Below, piece after piece: positions 1 to 10,700 of a stretch of DNA of 64,000 nt. The stretch's first letter is position 1. Every line of letters starts with the position of its first letter. The translations under genes and the position numbers were made by a program. Below the pieces are notes generated by a model that searched no databases, was not told where the DNA came from, and worked only from the letters and a program-made list of their open reading frames with translations. The DNA is from Membranipora membranacea (taxonomy: Eukaryota > Bryozoa > Gymnolaemata > Cheilostomatida > Membraniporidae). The stretch lies in the NCBI GenBank assembly GCA_914767715.1, contig OU612067.1:25580162-25644161 (forward strand), given 5' to 3'.

Positions 1-1479
1 CCCGTGCACCAGGGCTGCTGTTTGATCCAGTTGATACACTCGACAGCATCCTCCTGTTCCTGTAGTACGTACTCATCCTGTACTAACCCTGTTGAGTCTC
101 CACATCCGCGCATATCTACCCTCACCCCTGCATATCTGTTATATAATAGCAAGATATGTACATGTTGAGGCAATACCTGCAGTTGTGAAGTCTGAAGACT
201 AAGACTAAACAAGTCAGTTGTCAACTCAAGAAGATTTATCTTCAGGGTAACACACTAAAACAATACCCACTTGGACAAAAATTAAGCTGTAAATCTAGAA
301 TGTAAATTGAAATTGTCCCAAAGGTATTTGACTGTTATGTGTGTCATACACCCTCGTGAGATACAATCATATTCTTGCTGAGTATAAATATAATAATTCT
401 GTTCGTAATATATATAAGTATATCTTTGTTGCCTGGTGTATTCACACAGACCTTCCCGTAACCTAAATCATTCTCTCTCCTATGCCCCATCAAACAATTA
501 TACAACATTTATCAAACACAAAGCTCTCGCACAGCCAATAACTAGAACCTCCATATGTCAAAAGAGTATTAATTTTTTTGTTTTGTAATGGCTTTAATTC
601 TCTCCTTGGCGTGGCCATATTTGCCTCATTTGTCTTTGGTAATAAATATTGACAATTGTAAAGAGTAAACACACATACCCATTTTTAGCGAACACTTGAT
701 AAGTGACTTCATCTCTCTGAGCTGTCACGTCACGTTTCCTGTACGGCAGGAATTCAAAAATGGCTGGAACAGGATTATCTCCTCCTGCAGTAGTTGGTAA
801 CCACAATCGGGTAGATAACTTCACTCCATCACTCAGCTCAATGTAAGTATTCTCTATGATCTGTACCTCAGCCTTATAGAGAGGAAATATGTCAAGTCTC
901 AACAAGGATTTAGACTTCCAAGGGGTAAGAACAGGGAGAGATGACTTCCAACTCCATGGTGTCGTTACAGGCATCATCAGATTAGAAATATTTGAAATAA
1001 TGAAGATTTTTAACTCCCTAGTTCACACTCATGTAACTTGAATCAATCTGTGCAAATCTTGATGCACATATGGTTTATATAGCTAAGCGCTTAACGTCCA
1101 TATTTAAACCACTTATAGTTAAGGTGAAGAATGATTGCGTCAATGAAACCAGCTTCCGCCAGCTTTACGATGACCTAACAGTTATCTGAATAGACACTGC
1201 TAGACAAACAAACTTAAAAGCTCCTATTCTCAAGCAGGTCCTTCAATGTCATTCTTGTCCTATACTGAATGCTCCATGGTATTCCGGAACTATATCACAT
1301 GGACATGAACATAAACATTGAAAATCTGCTTGAAGCTTGGTTTTGTTTATTGTAGAATATTTATTTTTATTTCTGCACTCAAAATAATGTCTTCTAACTT
1401 TTTATCAATATTGTGTTGTGACTCACCTTTCCTAACACCATATTGTTCTGAACTCTTTAAAGCAACGGCAGCAGCACGA
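1..1479 (-). CDS. CocE/NonD-type serine hydrolase (S15-like), copy A, 5' part only
   Basis: This is the 5' part of an alpha/beta hydrolase gene that continues beyond the left edge. Exons read on the minus strand are 1479-1427 (acceptor after a CCCTTTTACACACAG tract; start codon ATG at 1441-1439; five codons, MVLGK, then GT donor), 872-679, and 135 to the edge. Exon 872-679 encodes the N-terminal strand region seen in copy C (AEVQIIENTYIELS, then YRKRDVTAQRDEV). The last visible exon carries the RVDMRGCGDSTG motif and ends shortly before the nucleophile elbow, so the catalytic serine lies outside the window. Splice sites and phases match copy C exactly and no frame break is visible, so this copy may be functional. 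Its N-terminal mini-exon differs from that of copy C (MASEK). Family membership is inferred from similarity to copy C, which has the full catalytic triad. Confidence 0.8.
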
Positions 1480-4400
1480 CTGTGTGTAAAAGGGCAGCTG
1501 GGCTAAAATAAATATATACACCAACATGAATTATAATCATTTAATCAATATGTACCACAGACTTGTTAATAAGATTTTTCATCTGACCTGGACTGACTTC
1601 TCTTGGTAATTTTACAACGACATGGTTTTGTTTACAAGGCCGTTAATAAAAATGTATGCATAATGGTGAGTACATAGTAAGTACAAATTTTAATAGATGT
1701 GCGAAGTTCATTACCCTGACTGATTTGCAATTTACCTGCTAGGGCCTATAATGTGTCTGGGTCCTATCGATTTAATTATATGCAGTGGTTTCATGATGCC
1801 ATTTGTATGTTTCCATTTCTCTTCACACCTGTTGTGAAAATAACTTCCTTTGACAAATTGGGTTCACTAATATAAGAACAATTATACAATCTCAAGATTT
1901 GAAATGCAAATAATCACACATTGTCCCATTATATTCACAATTTTCGCTTTTTGGATTCTGAATTGTCAAGCATTACTTAGTTACCACTATCTATATGCTA
2001 AGCTCAAACTCCTTACTGTTTCACTTTAGGTTTAATGCTATCACCGTTAGTAAAGAAAGGGTAATTCCTCTCAAATATGATTCAAAACTTTCATTATTTC
2101 ATTATTTCATTATTCATTCCTAGAGCGTACTCCCAATAGAGTTATGTCTACAACGACGACCTTCCTTCGGGTAAATTTTCTCACGGATCGCAGCAACTAT
2201 TTGGCAATTTGTCAATAATTGGCTCACCTTTTATAGCCCTCCCTAGCCTTGACATGTTATGTCAGTTTAAAGGACATGCTAAGCCCTCCCCCTTCTTGGA
2301 CATGTAAACGATAATGGATCACCGTCTAGCGTCTACACTTAGGATAATCAGGATACATACCTTGTCTTTGATTCTGAAGAAGAGATTCCAGTTTTGACAA
2401 GTTGTCAATTTTTAATCCAAGTTCGGAGGTTAGAAAAAAACCAGTTTAGATTCAATAAATTATGGAATGAATTAATATGTAACAACGTTATTTCTTGAAG
2501 CAATGCCAGAAATCACCTTACTAGACAGCTTGTGTTCTGATTGAAGCTAGGAGGAGGTACAGGCTTATATACTTGATTAGCAAACATTAATTGACAAACA
2601 AAAGCAAAGGATTTACGTCAACATAGACAAATTAGGTCACAATATCCAATGACCCCATGTAATTTGTTACAATCTGTTCTAATGCTGTGCTTTGTCCGGA
2701 TAGATCCCAGGTCAATACTCTAAGCTTGTCACGTCCTCACCCTGGTGATGTGAATGTTATACAAGGATTATTACCAGTTCACATGTGCAACAAGACAATA
2801 CACAATGCATGCATGCAGACGTTTTATAGCGTATTGAGACTACAACTTAAGCAAATACAAACTAAAATGCTGAAATACTGTTATATGGTTTCAAGGTTTT
2901 CAAAGGTCATTGATTGCCATTGATACATTGTGACCAATGCAAGGGTGAGACTATATATATCAAACTAGCCCACTATACCAGACAAGCCCACTATATATTC
3001 AGACAAACACATTCAGACAAGGTTCGCGGACGTCTAGTCTGGTTAACCAATCCTCCTTTCAATTAACAGTGAATAAAGGTTTAGGAGGGAGACTATAATC
3101 TTATCTTCATATTAGAGACATCATGTTATGTCGTGACTTGACTCTACACACAAGTTAAAATGATCGGATTAATAATAAATGTGTATCAGGCTTGACCTCC
3201 TTTTTGTGCAAATAAAGAAATCTACATGAATTCAAGGTCAGGGTAACAAAAAGACAACCATCTCAAAATTCACCAGAACAAGGACCCTCATATTTTATAA
3301 CATCTAGTCCTAAATCACATTTAAATGTGGATGGGTGTCAGAGAAGTTTTTCTCCACGCAATATTTTTGCCTGGGCTTGTTTTGAGATGTTTACGGCTTA
3401 TGGCACCGAGCAATAATAGACATTCTGATGCCCAGCTTGGTTTAATTCTGATTAAATTATTCTGGCACAAACACCATAGTATCAACTCATCAAATATTGC
3501 GCAATATATTATCCTCAATAAAGCTCGTTCATGTATAGATATACTACATATTTGGTTTGGCTGGAGTCCAATTTCCATCACCACAACAAGGTCAAATGTT
3601 GCGAATCTTGAACTCATTTTACGCAATTTCTCAATTTCATCAAAACATTTTCATTCAAGAGCTGTTAAGATTAAGATTTTGAGATTTTGAAATTTATGCT
3701 AGGCTATGCTTCGTTACATATTATTATACTATTATACTATCTATTCAAGATTGGTTATGATCTGATTCTGGAGGAATGCCAATCTTCTCCTATCTAACCA
3801 GTTTATGTTCCGGTTGATCTAGCTGAATCCACCTTTGGCTGATGAAACCAATCAATTTCCGTTGGTTATCTCTGCACCTTAACGTTTGGATTATCCAAAC
3901 GTGCACGAGGTATAGTAAAGTTAAAACCTGACCTGTCAGCCGACAGTTGAATGTACAAGTTTCCTTTTCCTGGTCAGCAAAACTTTATTTTTAAATAACT
4001 GTAAAAAGAAACTGACATGATATTTAACTTTGGTCACAGATAAATAAAATGATTGTAATAAGTTTTGTGCGTGTTTTTTTGAGGGTGAGGAGGGAGATGC
4101 TGCCTGCACCCTGCGTTGCAAATCCCTATTGTGTGTGTCTCGCCTACAGCTGACGGCAAATAAATGGAGTATCTGACCAATTAAAACCAAGTCAAATCAC
4201 ACTGGGTTGCCTGCCCTTGACTAGGCTCACTTTGCTCCAGTATAGGGGGGTTAGCTAATGAGGCGAAATTATAACTCCAGTCTTAATTTTAATCTGTGAT
4301 TGAGCTGATTATTATGCAGTGTGCCACAGCCTTGTCATGTCTAAATGGATGACAGGGTCTACCATATACATAGCGGTACACGAGTCCTCGTGTCATCCTT

Positions 4401-4640
4401 CCGTTATTATCACAACAGTAAATTTAGCCTTTTATATCACCTCATGTATGTCTACAGCTCGATAAAAATACCAAACTTGGCTGAGACAAAACCGGCAAGA
4501 AAGGAGAATCGATTTGATTCGAATAGGCATTGCCAGCCAGCCAAGCCAACAGATACGATAACCCCAGCATGAGGTCATTGCAAGCAGTGTTGATGTTATG
4601 TTTTGTAAAGAAAAGTGCAGCTAATAATCATGTCATAATC
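1480..4640. repeat. Upstream DNA of copy A, duplicated upstream of copy C
   Basis: No coding sequence was found here. Several blocks match 14.4-18.4 kb in the same order and orientation. The promoter block at 2.2-2.6 kb matches 15.3-15.6 kb. The block at 3.27-3.64 kb matches 17.72-18.02 kb. The block at 4.44-4.63 kb matches 18.19-18.37 kb. The offset grows from about 12.9 kb to about 14 kb because the right-hand copy carries a LINE insertion at 16.3-17.2 kb. Open frames at 3321-3690 lie on both strands and have no recognisable domain. Confidence 0.6.
2518..2571 (-). promoter_or_regulatory. Putative core promoter and first 5'UTR exon of copy A
   Basis: A TATATAA box lies at 2571-2565 on the minus strand. 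About 50 bases further on is a splice-donor-like AAG/GTGATT at 2517. The same arrangement (TATA, about 45 bases, AAG/GT) occurs upstream of copy C at 15572-15518, in otherwise diverged DNA. A second conserved donor (AAG/GTATGT) follows near 2360 in copy A and 15380 in copy C. This suggests non-coding leader exons spliced to the ATG exon at 1479. It is inferred from sequence conservation only. Confidence 0.45.
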
Positions 4641-4784
4641 CATTCTACAATTAATACCATGACGCACAGGTTAAGGTTGCTGCCCTCTATTTTGTATGCT
4701 TATAATAGTGTCGGTAGTAATGGGTTTATTCTGGAATGATCATTTGTTGACCATTGACATATATTAATAACAAGCGTTGATGAA

Positions 4785-4832
4785 CATATGTTCGCAGAGT
4801 AAGGATATATATCCTTACTCTGTGAACATATG
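4785..4832. repeat. 48-bp near-perfect palindrome
   Basis: Two 24-bp arms meet without a spacer, centred on an alternating AT core (GGATATATATCC). There is one mismatch pair (C in the left arm, T in the right). It is flanked by AT-rich DNA and could be a foldback or MITE remnant or a cruciform-forming site. No function is assigned. Confidence 0.75.
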
Positions 4833-5254
4833 TTTGCTAATTGACATTCAACATTCATGTCCACATAACGCCAAGGCAAATTGACAAGAGCAGAAAGATA
4901 ATATCCAAAAATTTAATTGCTTGGAATTCCAAACGATATCAGGGCAATGACAGCATCTCGAACAGGAAGAAAATACACAAAGAGCTATATTCCTTGGCTT
5001 GTTGGCTCAAAATCATCGATAAGGCTGTATAAACACATGAGGGTGCTTGGGGCTGGAACTATCAATCATGAATGCTTCTCTGTCTAGTGGGATTTTTACC
5101 CAAAAAAAATAGTTTGATTACACTACTAACCACGCTGGCCATTCACTTCCTATGGTCGTACACACGCCTACCACTTTACGTATACCAATCTGTCACCCTG
5201 TTTAACACAGCATAAATGTTTTTTGAAGCTTTCATGGCTCATATCTACATCTAT

Positions 5255-5358
5255 CTACCCTTATCAACTCTTATCAACCCCATCAACCCCATCAACCCCT
5301 GTCCACCCCTGTTCACCCCTGTCCAACCCTGTCCACCCCTGTCTACTCTATTCTACCC
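5255..5358. repeat. C-rich minisatellite
   Basis: This is an imperfect tandem array of short C-rich units (CATCAACCC, then CCTGTCCACC and CCTGTTCACC variants), strongly strand-biased in composition. It directly precedes the LINE 3' fragment at 5368 and may be part of it or its target. Confidence 0.7.
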
Positions 5359-5367
5359 TTAATATCC

Positions 5368-5835
5368 ATGAGGAGAGGGAAGTCCATAATCAACAGTCCT
5401 TATATCAACAGTAAGCTACGCTCTAGATTTTTTGCTTTTTCAAAGTTTAAACACCTCAAGACCAGCATCTTACAGCAGGAGCATTTTATCAAAACTCTAA
5501 TTTTTCTGATTTTAGCATACAATATCGAGCTTTGGTATTTTTCATCTAATGCTAATGACCTTGCTAGACTGTTAAAGCTTTTTAATCGGAACAGATTTGC
5601 TATTAACATGGACAATTTTGTGGCCCAACGCATTTATAAACTAGCCACCGATTTTATTGAGTTCAATGATCACATTTTAAATCATTGTTATAGTTGTCCA
5701 AGGAGTAATTACATAATGCCTAAGATACTTACGAGCAGATTTTTACAGAGTTTTGTACCAACTAGTATAAAAGTTTTAAACAACAGAGCATTCCATGAAT
5801 AATTGTATTTTGTCTTTGACAAAAATACCTAATAA
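5368..5835 (+). mobile_element. LINE (non-LTR retrotransposon) reverse transcriptase C-terminal remnant
   Basis: An open frame of 144 codons ends at 5802. It resembles the region after the catalytic core of animal LINE reverse transcriptases: an aromatic helical stretch around LAYNIELWYFSS, a basic LFNRNRFA segment, and the terminal SFVPTSIKVLNNR motif typical of the last residues of such proteins. The 3' side ends in AATAAATCTAAATCTAAA, which looks like a LINE 3' tail. The 5' part is missing, as is usual for truncated insertions. No catalytic core is present. Confidence 0.65.
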
Positions 5836-6061
5836 ATCTAAATCTAAAACATATCCTGAGCTTTGAGATTATAACGAAAACTTTACGTTCCGTTAATCCA
5901 CAGCAACACAGCTGTGTCAGTTAAAGTTTGATTAAACACAACCCGACAGTTTCCTGTATGAAATTGAAATACTATGAATGTGAATTTCATGTATGGCATC
6001 TGGTTATCACTTTATTTTGATCTTAAAAATTTAATCCTGCTGTGATAATTTGACGACGTGC

Positions 6062-9000
6062 TCACTGTGCAGGATTTCTCTCAAACTTCTTCTTGTATTT
6101 CTTACTGAATATGATTTCATCGTTGTATTTCACAGTTCTGCTCATGTCTGTGTAGTAGAAGTCCTTATCAAAAGTACAATCTGTAGTCACAACAATGTTA
6201 GTTCTCCAGTCTTCTCCTCGTGACCTTGAAATAATAGATAACCATGACTGTTGTAAACCATTATTATTTTAAGTAGTGGTGAGTTGCCTACACCCTTATA
6301 TAGAGGATACAACTCCCCCAGATATTGAACTGCCATCACAATTATAGGAGTATCAAAGTACTAGATTGTCAAACACTTGAATTGACCGTAAAAGTAACAC
6401 AAGATACCTTGGTATGGGATTCCTACATTATCTATGGCATCAAGCTAATTGAACAAGATTGATCGGCGCAAACGAAAACCAGCTAGTCTCACACTAATGA
6501 GTTGACATTATAACTTAAAAACTCACCAGTTAGCTTCGTGGGTGACGTGAACGTGTGCTGAGGTTGGATCCTCGGGGAGTATAATGTCTTCAGTCTTAGT
6601 CTTCCATTCTGTGATAAGCCCGTGATCATCATACCTACTTTTGCCTGTTGAGTAGTTGTAGTAAGCTGTCACTCTTCCTGTGTCCTCATCAGTAGTGGAT
6701 CTCAGCTCATCGTATCCAGCAGATAACTGAGTTGTTGGGAGAGGACTTGAGTTTGATGGCTGTGGGATTGGCTGGTCGTAAGGAGTGTACTCCTTGAGTT
6801 GAGGCATGTCTAGTTGGCACTTGCTGAGATCTAGTGTGAATGTAGTAGACTCTGGATTTGGGGCCATCACAGGAAACATGCCAGTGGTGAAACAAAGTCT
6901 TAACTTGGAACCCTTCTCGATCTGTTCGGATACAATTTTTAGTTTGATGTCCACATCTTGGAATTCTCCTGGCGTTAGAGGAGTGAACTACTCGTGTGAT
7001 GCATCATGGTTGAGATTCCAGGCTTCATAAGAAAGCATTATTGGCTCACCAGTCTCATTCACCTTACTAAGTTTCACAAACACACTAGCTACTGGTTGAT
7101 CACTAGCTATAGACAGGTGGGCGATAGGGTTACCACAAAAACTGATGATTGTGTTTCAAAATAACAGCTCTCCATATCACCGAGTGACTGTTCTCCATGA
7201 AGGTCCATCAGTCTTTTAGGCCACAGTGAACCAGCATTGCTAAATTCTACCGTTTCTTTGGTGTGGAAGTCTAACTTAGAATCACCTTTCACCATTCCCA
7301 ATTCCCCATCATTCATAAAGTAAATCTTAGCCTCAGTTTTTGGACCACGGATCCATTTGCCGTCCACATGTTTAGCTCGAGGTTCAGATGGATCTCGGTT
7401 CTGAAGGTACAACATAAATTCTGGTTCCTCTTGTTCTGGCTTCTTTTCCTTCAACCATCGATCCCACCACTGCAGAGCCTCCGAGGATACAAATGAACCC
7501 ATGGTCCGACCATTGCTCTCTTAGGACAAGACAGACCCTCCAAAGTCCTGGTAACATTATTTTTGTACCCATCTGCTATTCCTGCCATGAGGTATGTAGC
7601 TGCTTTGATTCTTGAGTAGTCCTCGCAGACTGATCCTTGCTTGTAGTTGTCATCTCTCAATGGGTGAGCCATCCATTTGTTCAGACAAGGTTCGAGGGCT
7701 TCTAGTCTGGTTAACTACTCCTCCTTCCAGTTACCAGTGAACAGAGGATCTGGAGGCAGACTGTTTCTAGCCTCCATTTTAGCAGCCCATCTGATATTAT
7801 CCATCATCATCACTCCGCCTACAAATTATAATTTTGATTAAAAACTATTGCTCAGTTATTTTTAGTTCCTTTTTCATAAAATCTTAAACAAGTGTTTTGC
7901 TGTGGAAGCAAAAATATCAGAACAATGAGACAAATATGTATCTTAGATGGGATGAACTAATTAATGAGAAATGGGCAAGCTGAATGTTGAATGATGCAGG
8001 GGTCCTTCAAATAAAACCAGCCAAAATCTGATCGCTCATTCAATGAGTAAGACCTGAAGGGGTCTTTTTCCCAAATCGCTCACATCTTGATGGAGGTTTT
8101 TTTGTAGAGGTTGGCCTAAAAGTATACAAATAACAAACAGCTATAGGCAACTTGTTGTTATATACATTCTGAGCGAACAATTTGGGAACGAATTAATTGT
8201 CTAACCAAAAGACCGAATGAGGGATAATTTCGAGCGATGTGATATGGATAATTTGCTTTAAAAAGCATCGCTCATTCAAATTAAAAGACTCCCAGGCTAT
8301 TTATGAGATCACAAAAGCACAAAGCCTTGAAATGAATATCCCCTTCATAGCGATCATCGGTGAACGTGACAGCAATTATTGCCTTCAATGCATCCGGAGC
8401 ATGGTAAGCAACCTAAAACCATGAGCACACAACTTCAAATATAATTGGCTATTGAAAATTGTAGAATATCTGATGAGATGCAGTAGAAATGGATAGAGTA
8501 GTGTTTTGGTTTTGTCAATTTGGCAGGTCAGCATGACAGCAGGGACAAAAATATATTCAGGTATGAGTCTTCATGTGCCAAAAAATTATTATGGTTTATA
8601 ACACAGCCAGCCCTTAAAAGCGTTCGGGATGGCGATCGCGGCCGTAGGCGGTCGTTGACGACCGCCTTTGGCCGCGATCGCCATCCCGAACGCTTTAAAA
8701 AAAATATGGATATGGACATGGGCAGCTGGGGGACTCCTGCCCACCACACGCCTCTGCTTTGGAATGCAAGACCCAAGCAATGTTTGAAACTTACCGAGCA
8801 AGTTTCGCATAGGCCCGAACAAGTAATAAGCATTTAAAACACCATATCTTATGTTGCGATGTTATTTTAACAATTAAAAACTCTTTATAAAACCTGAAGT
8901 GCATTGTGTCCTCCCCATGAGATACCTATCATGCCGACATTCCCCGTGCACCAGGGCTGCTGTTTGGTAGGTGACTTCATCTCTCTGAGTTGTCATGTCT

Positions 9001-9140
9001 CGTTTCCTATATGGCAGGAATTCAAAGATTGCTGGAACCGGATTATCTCCTCCTGCAGTAGTTGGTAACCACAATCGGGTAGATAACTTTACTACATCAC
9101 TCAGCTTGATGTAAGTATTCTCTACTATTTGTACCTCAGC
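6062..9140 (-). pseudogene. CocE/NonD-type hydrolase copy B, decayed pseudogene
   Basis: This is a degraded copy of the hydrolase in the same orientation as A and C. Remnants on the minus strand: exon 2 from 9140, fused near 8967 to the end of exon 3, which ends about 8894. The intron, the end of exon 2 and the first two thirds of exon 3 have been lost and the frame is broken there. Exon 4 lies near 8411-8322 and its donor is GC where copy C has GT. The long exon 7818-6527 has frame breaks where about 38 bases are missing near 7487, where about 16 are missing near 7140, and near 6988. The last exon is 6224-6062 with an intact TGA. No ATG mini-exon was found upstream. The catalytic Asp (GIADGY) segment is still recognisable near 7570, but no single open frame joins it to the serine region. 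Confidence 0.9.
8614..8699. repeat. GC-rich long hairpin (about 40-bp stem)
   Basis: Two arms of about 42 bases face each other with a two-base loop at 8656-8657 and one internal 3x3 bulge (GTA against TTT). The stem is very GC-rich and includes GCGATCGC and GGCGGTCGT, in sharp contrast to the AT-rich surroundings. It sits in a degenerate intron of pseudogene B. A further GC-richer stretch follows to about 8830. It could be a MITE or foldback insertion, and the palindrome alone gives no function. Confidence 0.8.
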
Positions 9141-10290
9141 CTTAGAGAGAAAATATGTCATTTACAGAATTATAAGATTCAAGCTGTTTGAGCAAATTCA
9201 GATGTTTTACCCATTCAGTTCAAATCATGAGACCTATAGACTCAAACTGATAGTATCTAGATTTGCGGATCATTGTATATAGTCTATAAAATAGGAAAAA
9301 TGCTGTGTGCGATGAAGATCCTGATTCTCACAGATTTATTAACCTCAATAGGGTAGATATAGTTCCAATTCTATGAATATGTTATCAACAGTTTTATTTT
9401 CAATAATTGATCATTCAAATACTACTTGATATACATCATCTAAATACACCAAAACTAACACCCAGAATAAATTTCTGGCTTCTCATGATGCCTCCAATCT
9501 GATGTTTGCTGCTATAAGGTTATCAAAAGCTGGATTTAATGCTCTGCATTGAATTTTTGTAATTACGTCTGAACTTGGTGCTCGTTGTTTTCTTATAAAT
9601 TGTTTTGAGTTGGCCCTCAACTGTCTCACATCTAGAAATGGAAGAAAGACCCTCTCCGAAACAAAAAAGGAAAACTGATGAAGCACTCCAATGTTCTACT
9701 CACTTTCTCGTCGGCCATTCTGCACCAGGCTCGCTCTAAATCAACGGAAGCTGTATAAATTAATAAGTCAACAAAAGGGTAAATATCTTTCTGAGCCTAT
9801 ATGGACACTCAATAGTACTCGCAAAATCAACTGAAGCTGATAAGACTTGCACTACTCTAGCCTTAGTGTCCATACTGTTGTGTTAAGGTTGGAGGATCAC
9901 TGAATGCTCTCACTTCCAGGATTATTATCCCCTCCTGTGGACTGACACCAAAGGCTTTACCAAATGGTGATTCCGAAACTCATCATATATGTATACTTCT
10001 CTGGACTTGGTTTTCTACTGCAGTATTCTGAGAAAGCTTTATGGTTATGGTGCGTAATCACAACATTCCCACTTCCCCCTATTTACAGACTGTGTTTTGT
10101 CATAATTGCCATGAGCGTTTAGGAAAACTGCATTATGGGTCAGTTTCTGTTCTATTTACAAACATTGATTGGTAATCCGCAGTGACAATGTGCCAATGGT
10201 TCCACAGTGATAGCGCGAACGATATGCTTTGCACAGACTAATTCTCACTATCATTATTAAACCAAAACGATACATTCATTTTTCCATTTT
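9141..10290. other. No gene recognised between copies B and C
   Basis: This stretch is AT-rich, without a recognisable exon, RNA gene or long repeat. The minus-strand open frame at 9686-9483 has no domain signature. The ATG mini-exon expected upstream of copy B was not found here, consistent with B being a 5'-truncated pseudogene. Confidence 0.5.
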
Positions 10291-10296
10291 TTTATT
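10291..10296 (-). terminator. Candidate polyadenylation signal of copy C
   Basis: AATAAA occurs on the minus strand about 405 bases past the TGA stop of copy C (10703-10701) and is followed by an A/T-rich tract. It is the first canonical hexamer noticed downstream of the gene. No transcript evidence is available. Confidence 0.35.
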
Positions 10297-10700
10297 TGTA
10301 CAATTGATGAATAACAATCGTGAAAAAGTGATTATCAAAGTCAACTGACACAGGTTTATAAAAAAGATAGTTCAGTACAAAAGCTCATAAAAATATCTGA
10401 AGCTTATTCTATATTCAATGAAGCCATCAAGTACAACCTGAATGTGAAACTCAATTTGCTCAATATTGTCTGCACTGATAGAGGGAATTCTTAATGCTAT
10501 TCTGAGCTTTGAGATTATTATGAAAATTATGCTGAGGGCGTTTCTTTCCCTGAGTCCGCAACAACGCCAGTATCAGTAGAAATTTGATTAAACACAACCG
10601 GCAGTCTCCTGAATGAAATATTTTCGATGTGAATGTCATGTATGGCAATTAGTTATCACTTTCATTTTAAATTTTAAATTGAATTCTGCGTGATGGTTTC

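Noticed and set aside
5255-5358. CRISPR-like array
   Set aside because: Units are short, contiguous and imperfect without unique spacers; it is a minisatellite in eukaryotic DNA.
8631-8680. GCGATCGC sites as a cyanobacterial HIP1 signal
   Set aside because: They occur only because the hairpin arms repeat the same word; one palindrome is no evidence for cyanobacterial DNA.
8528-8837. Open frames of about 100 codons on both strands
   Set aside because: They arise from the GC-rich hairpin, where a palindrome keeps both strands open; no domain or splice support.
6062-9140. Copy B as a working third hydrolase gene
   Set aside because: It lacks the start exon, has a fused exon 2/3 with frame break, a GC in place of a GT donor and several deletions in the long exon.
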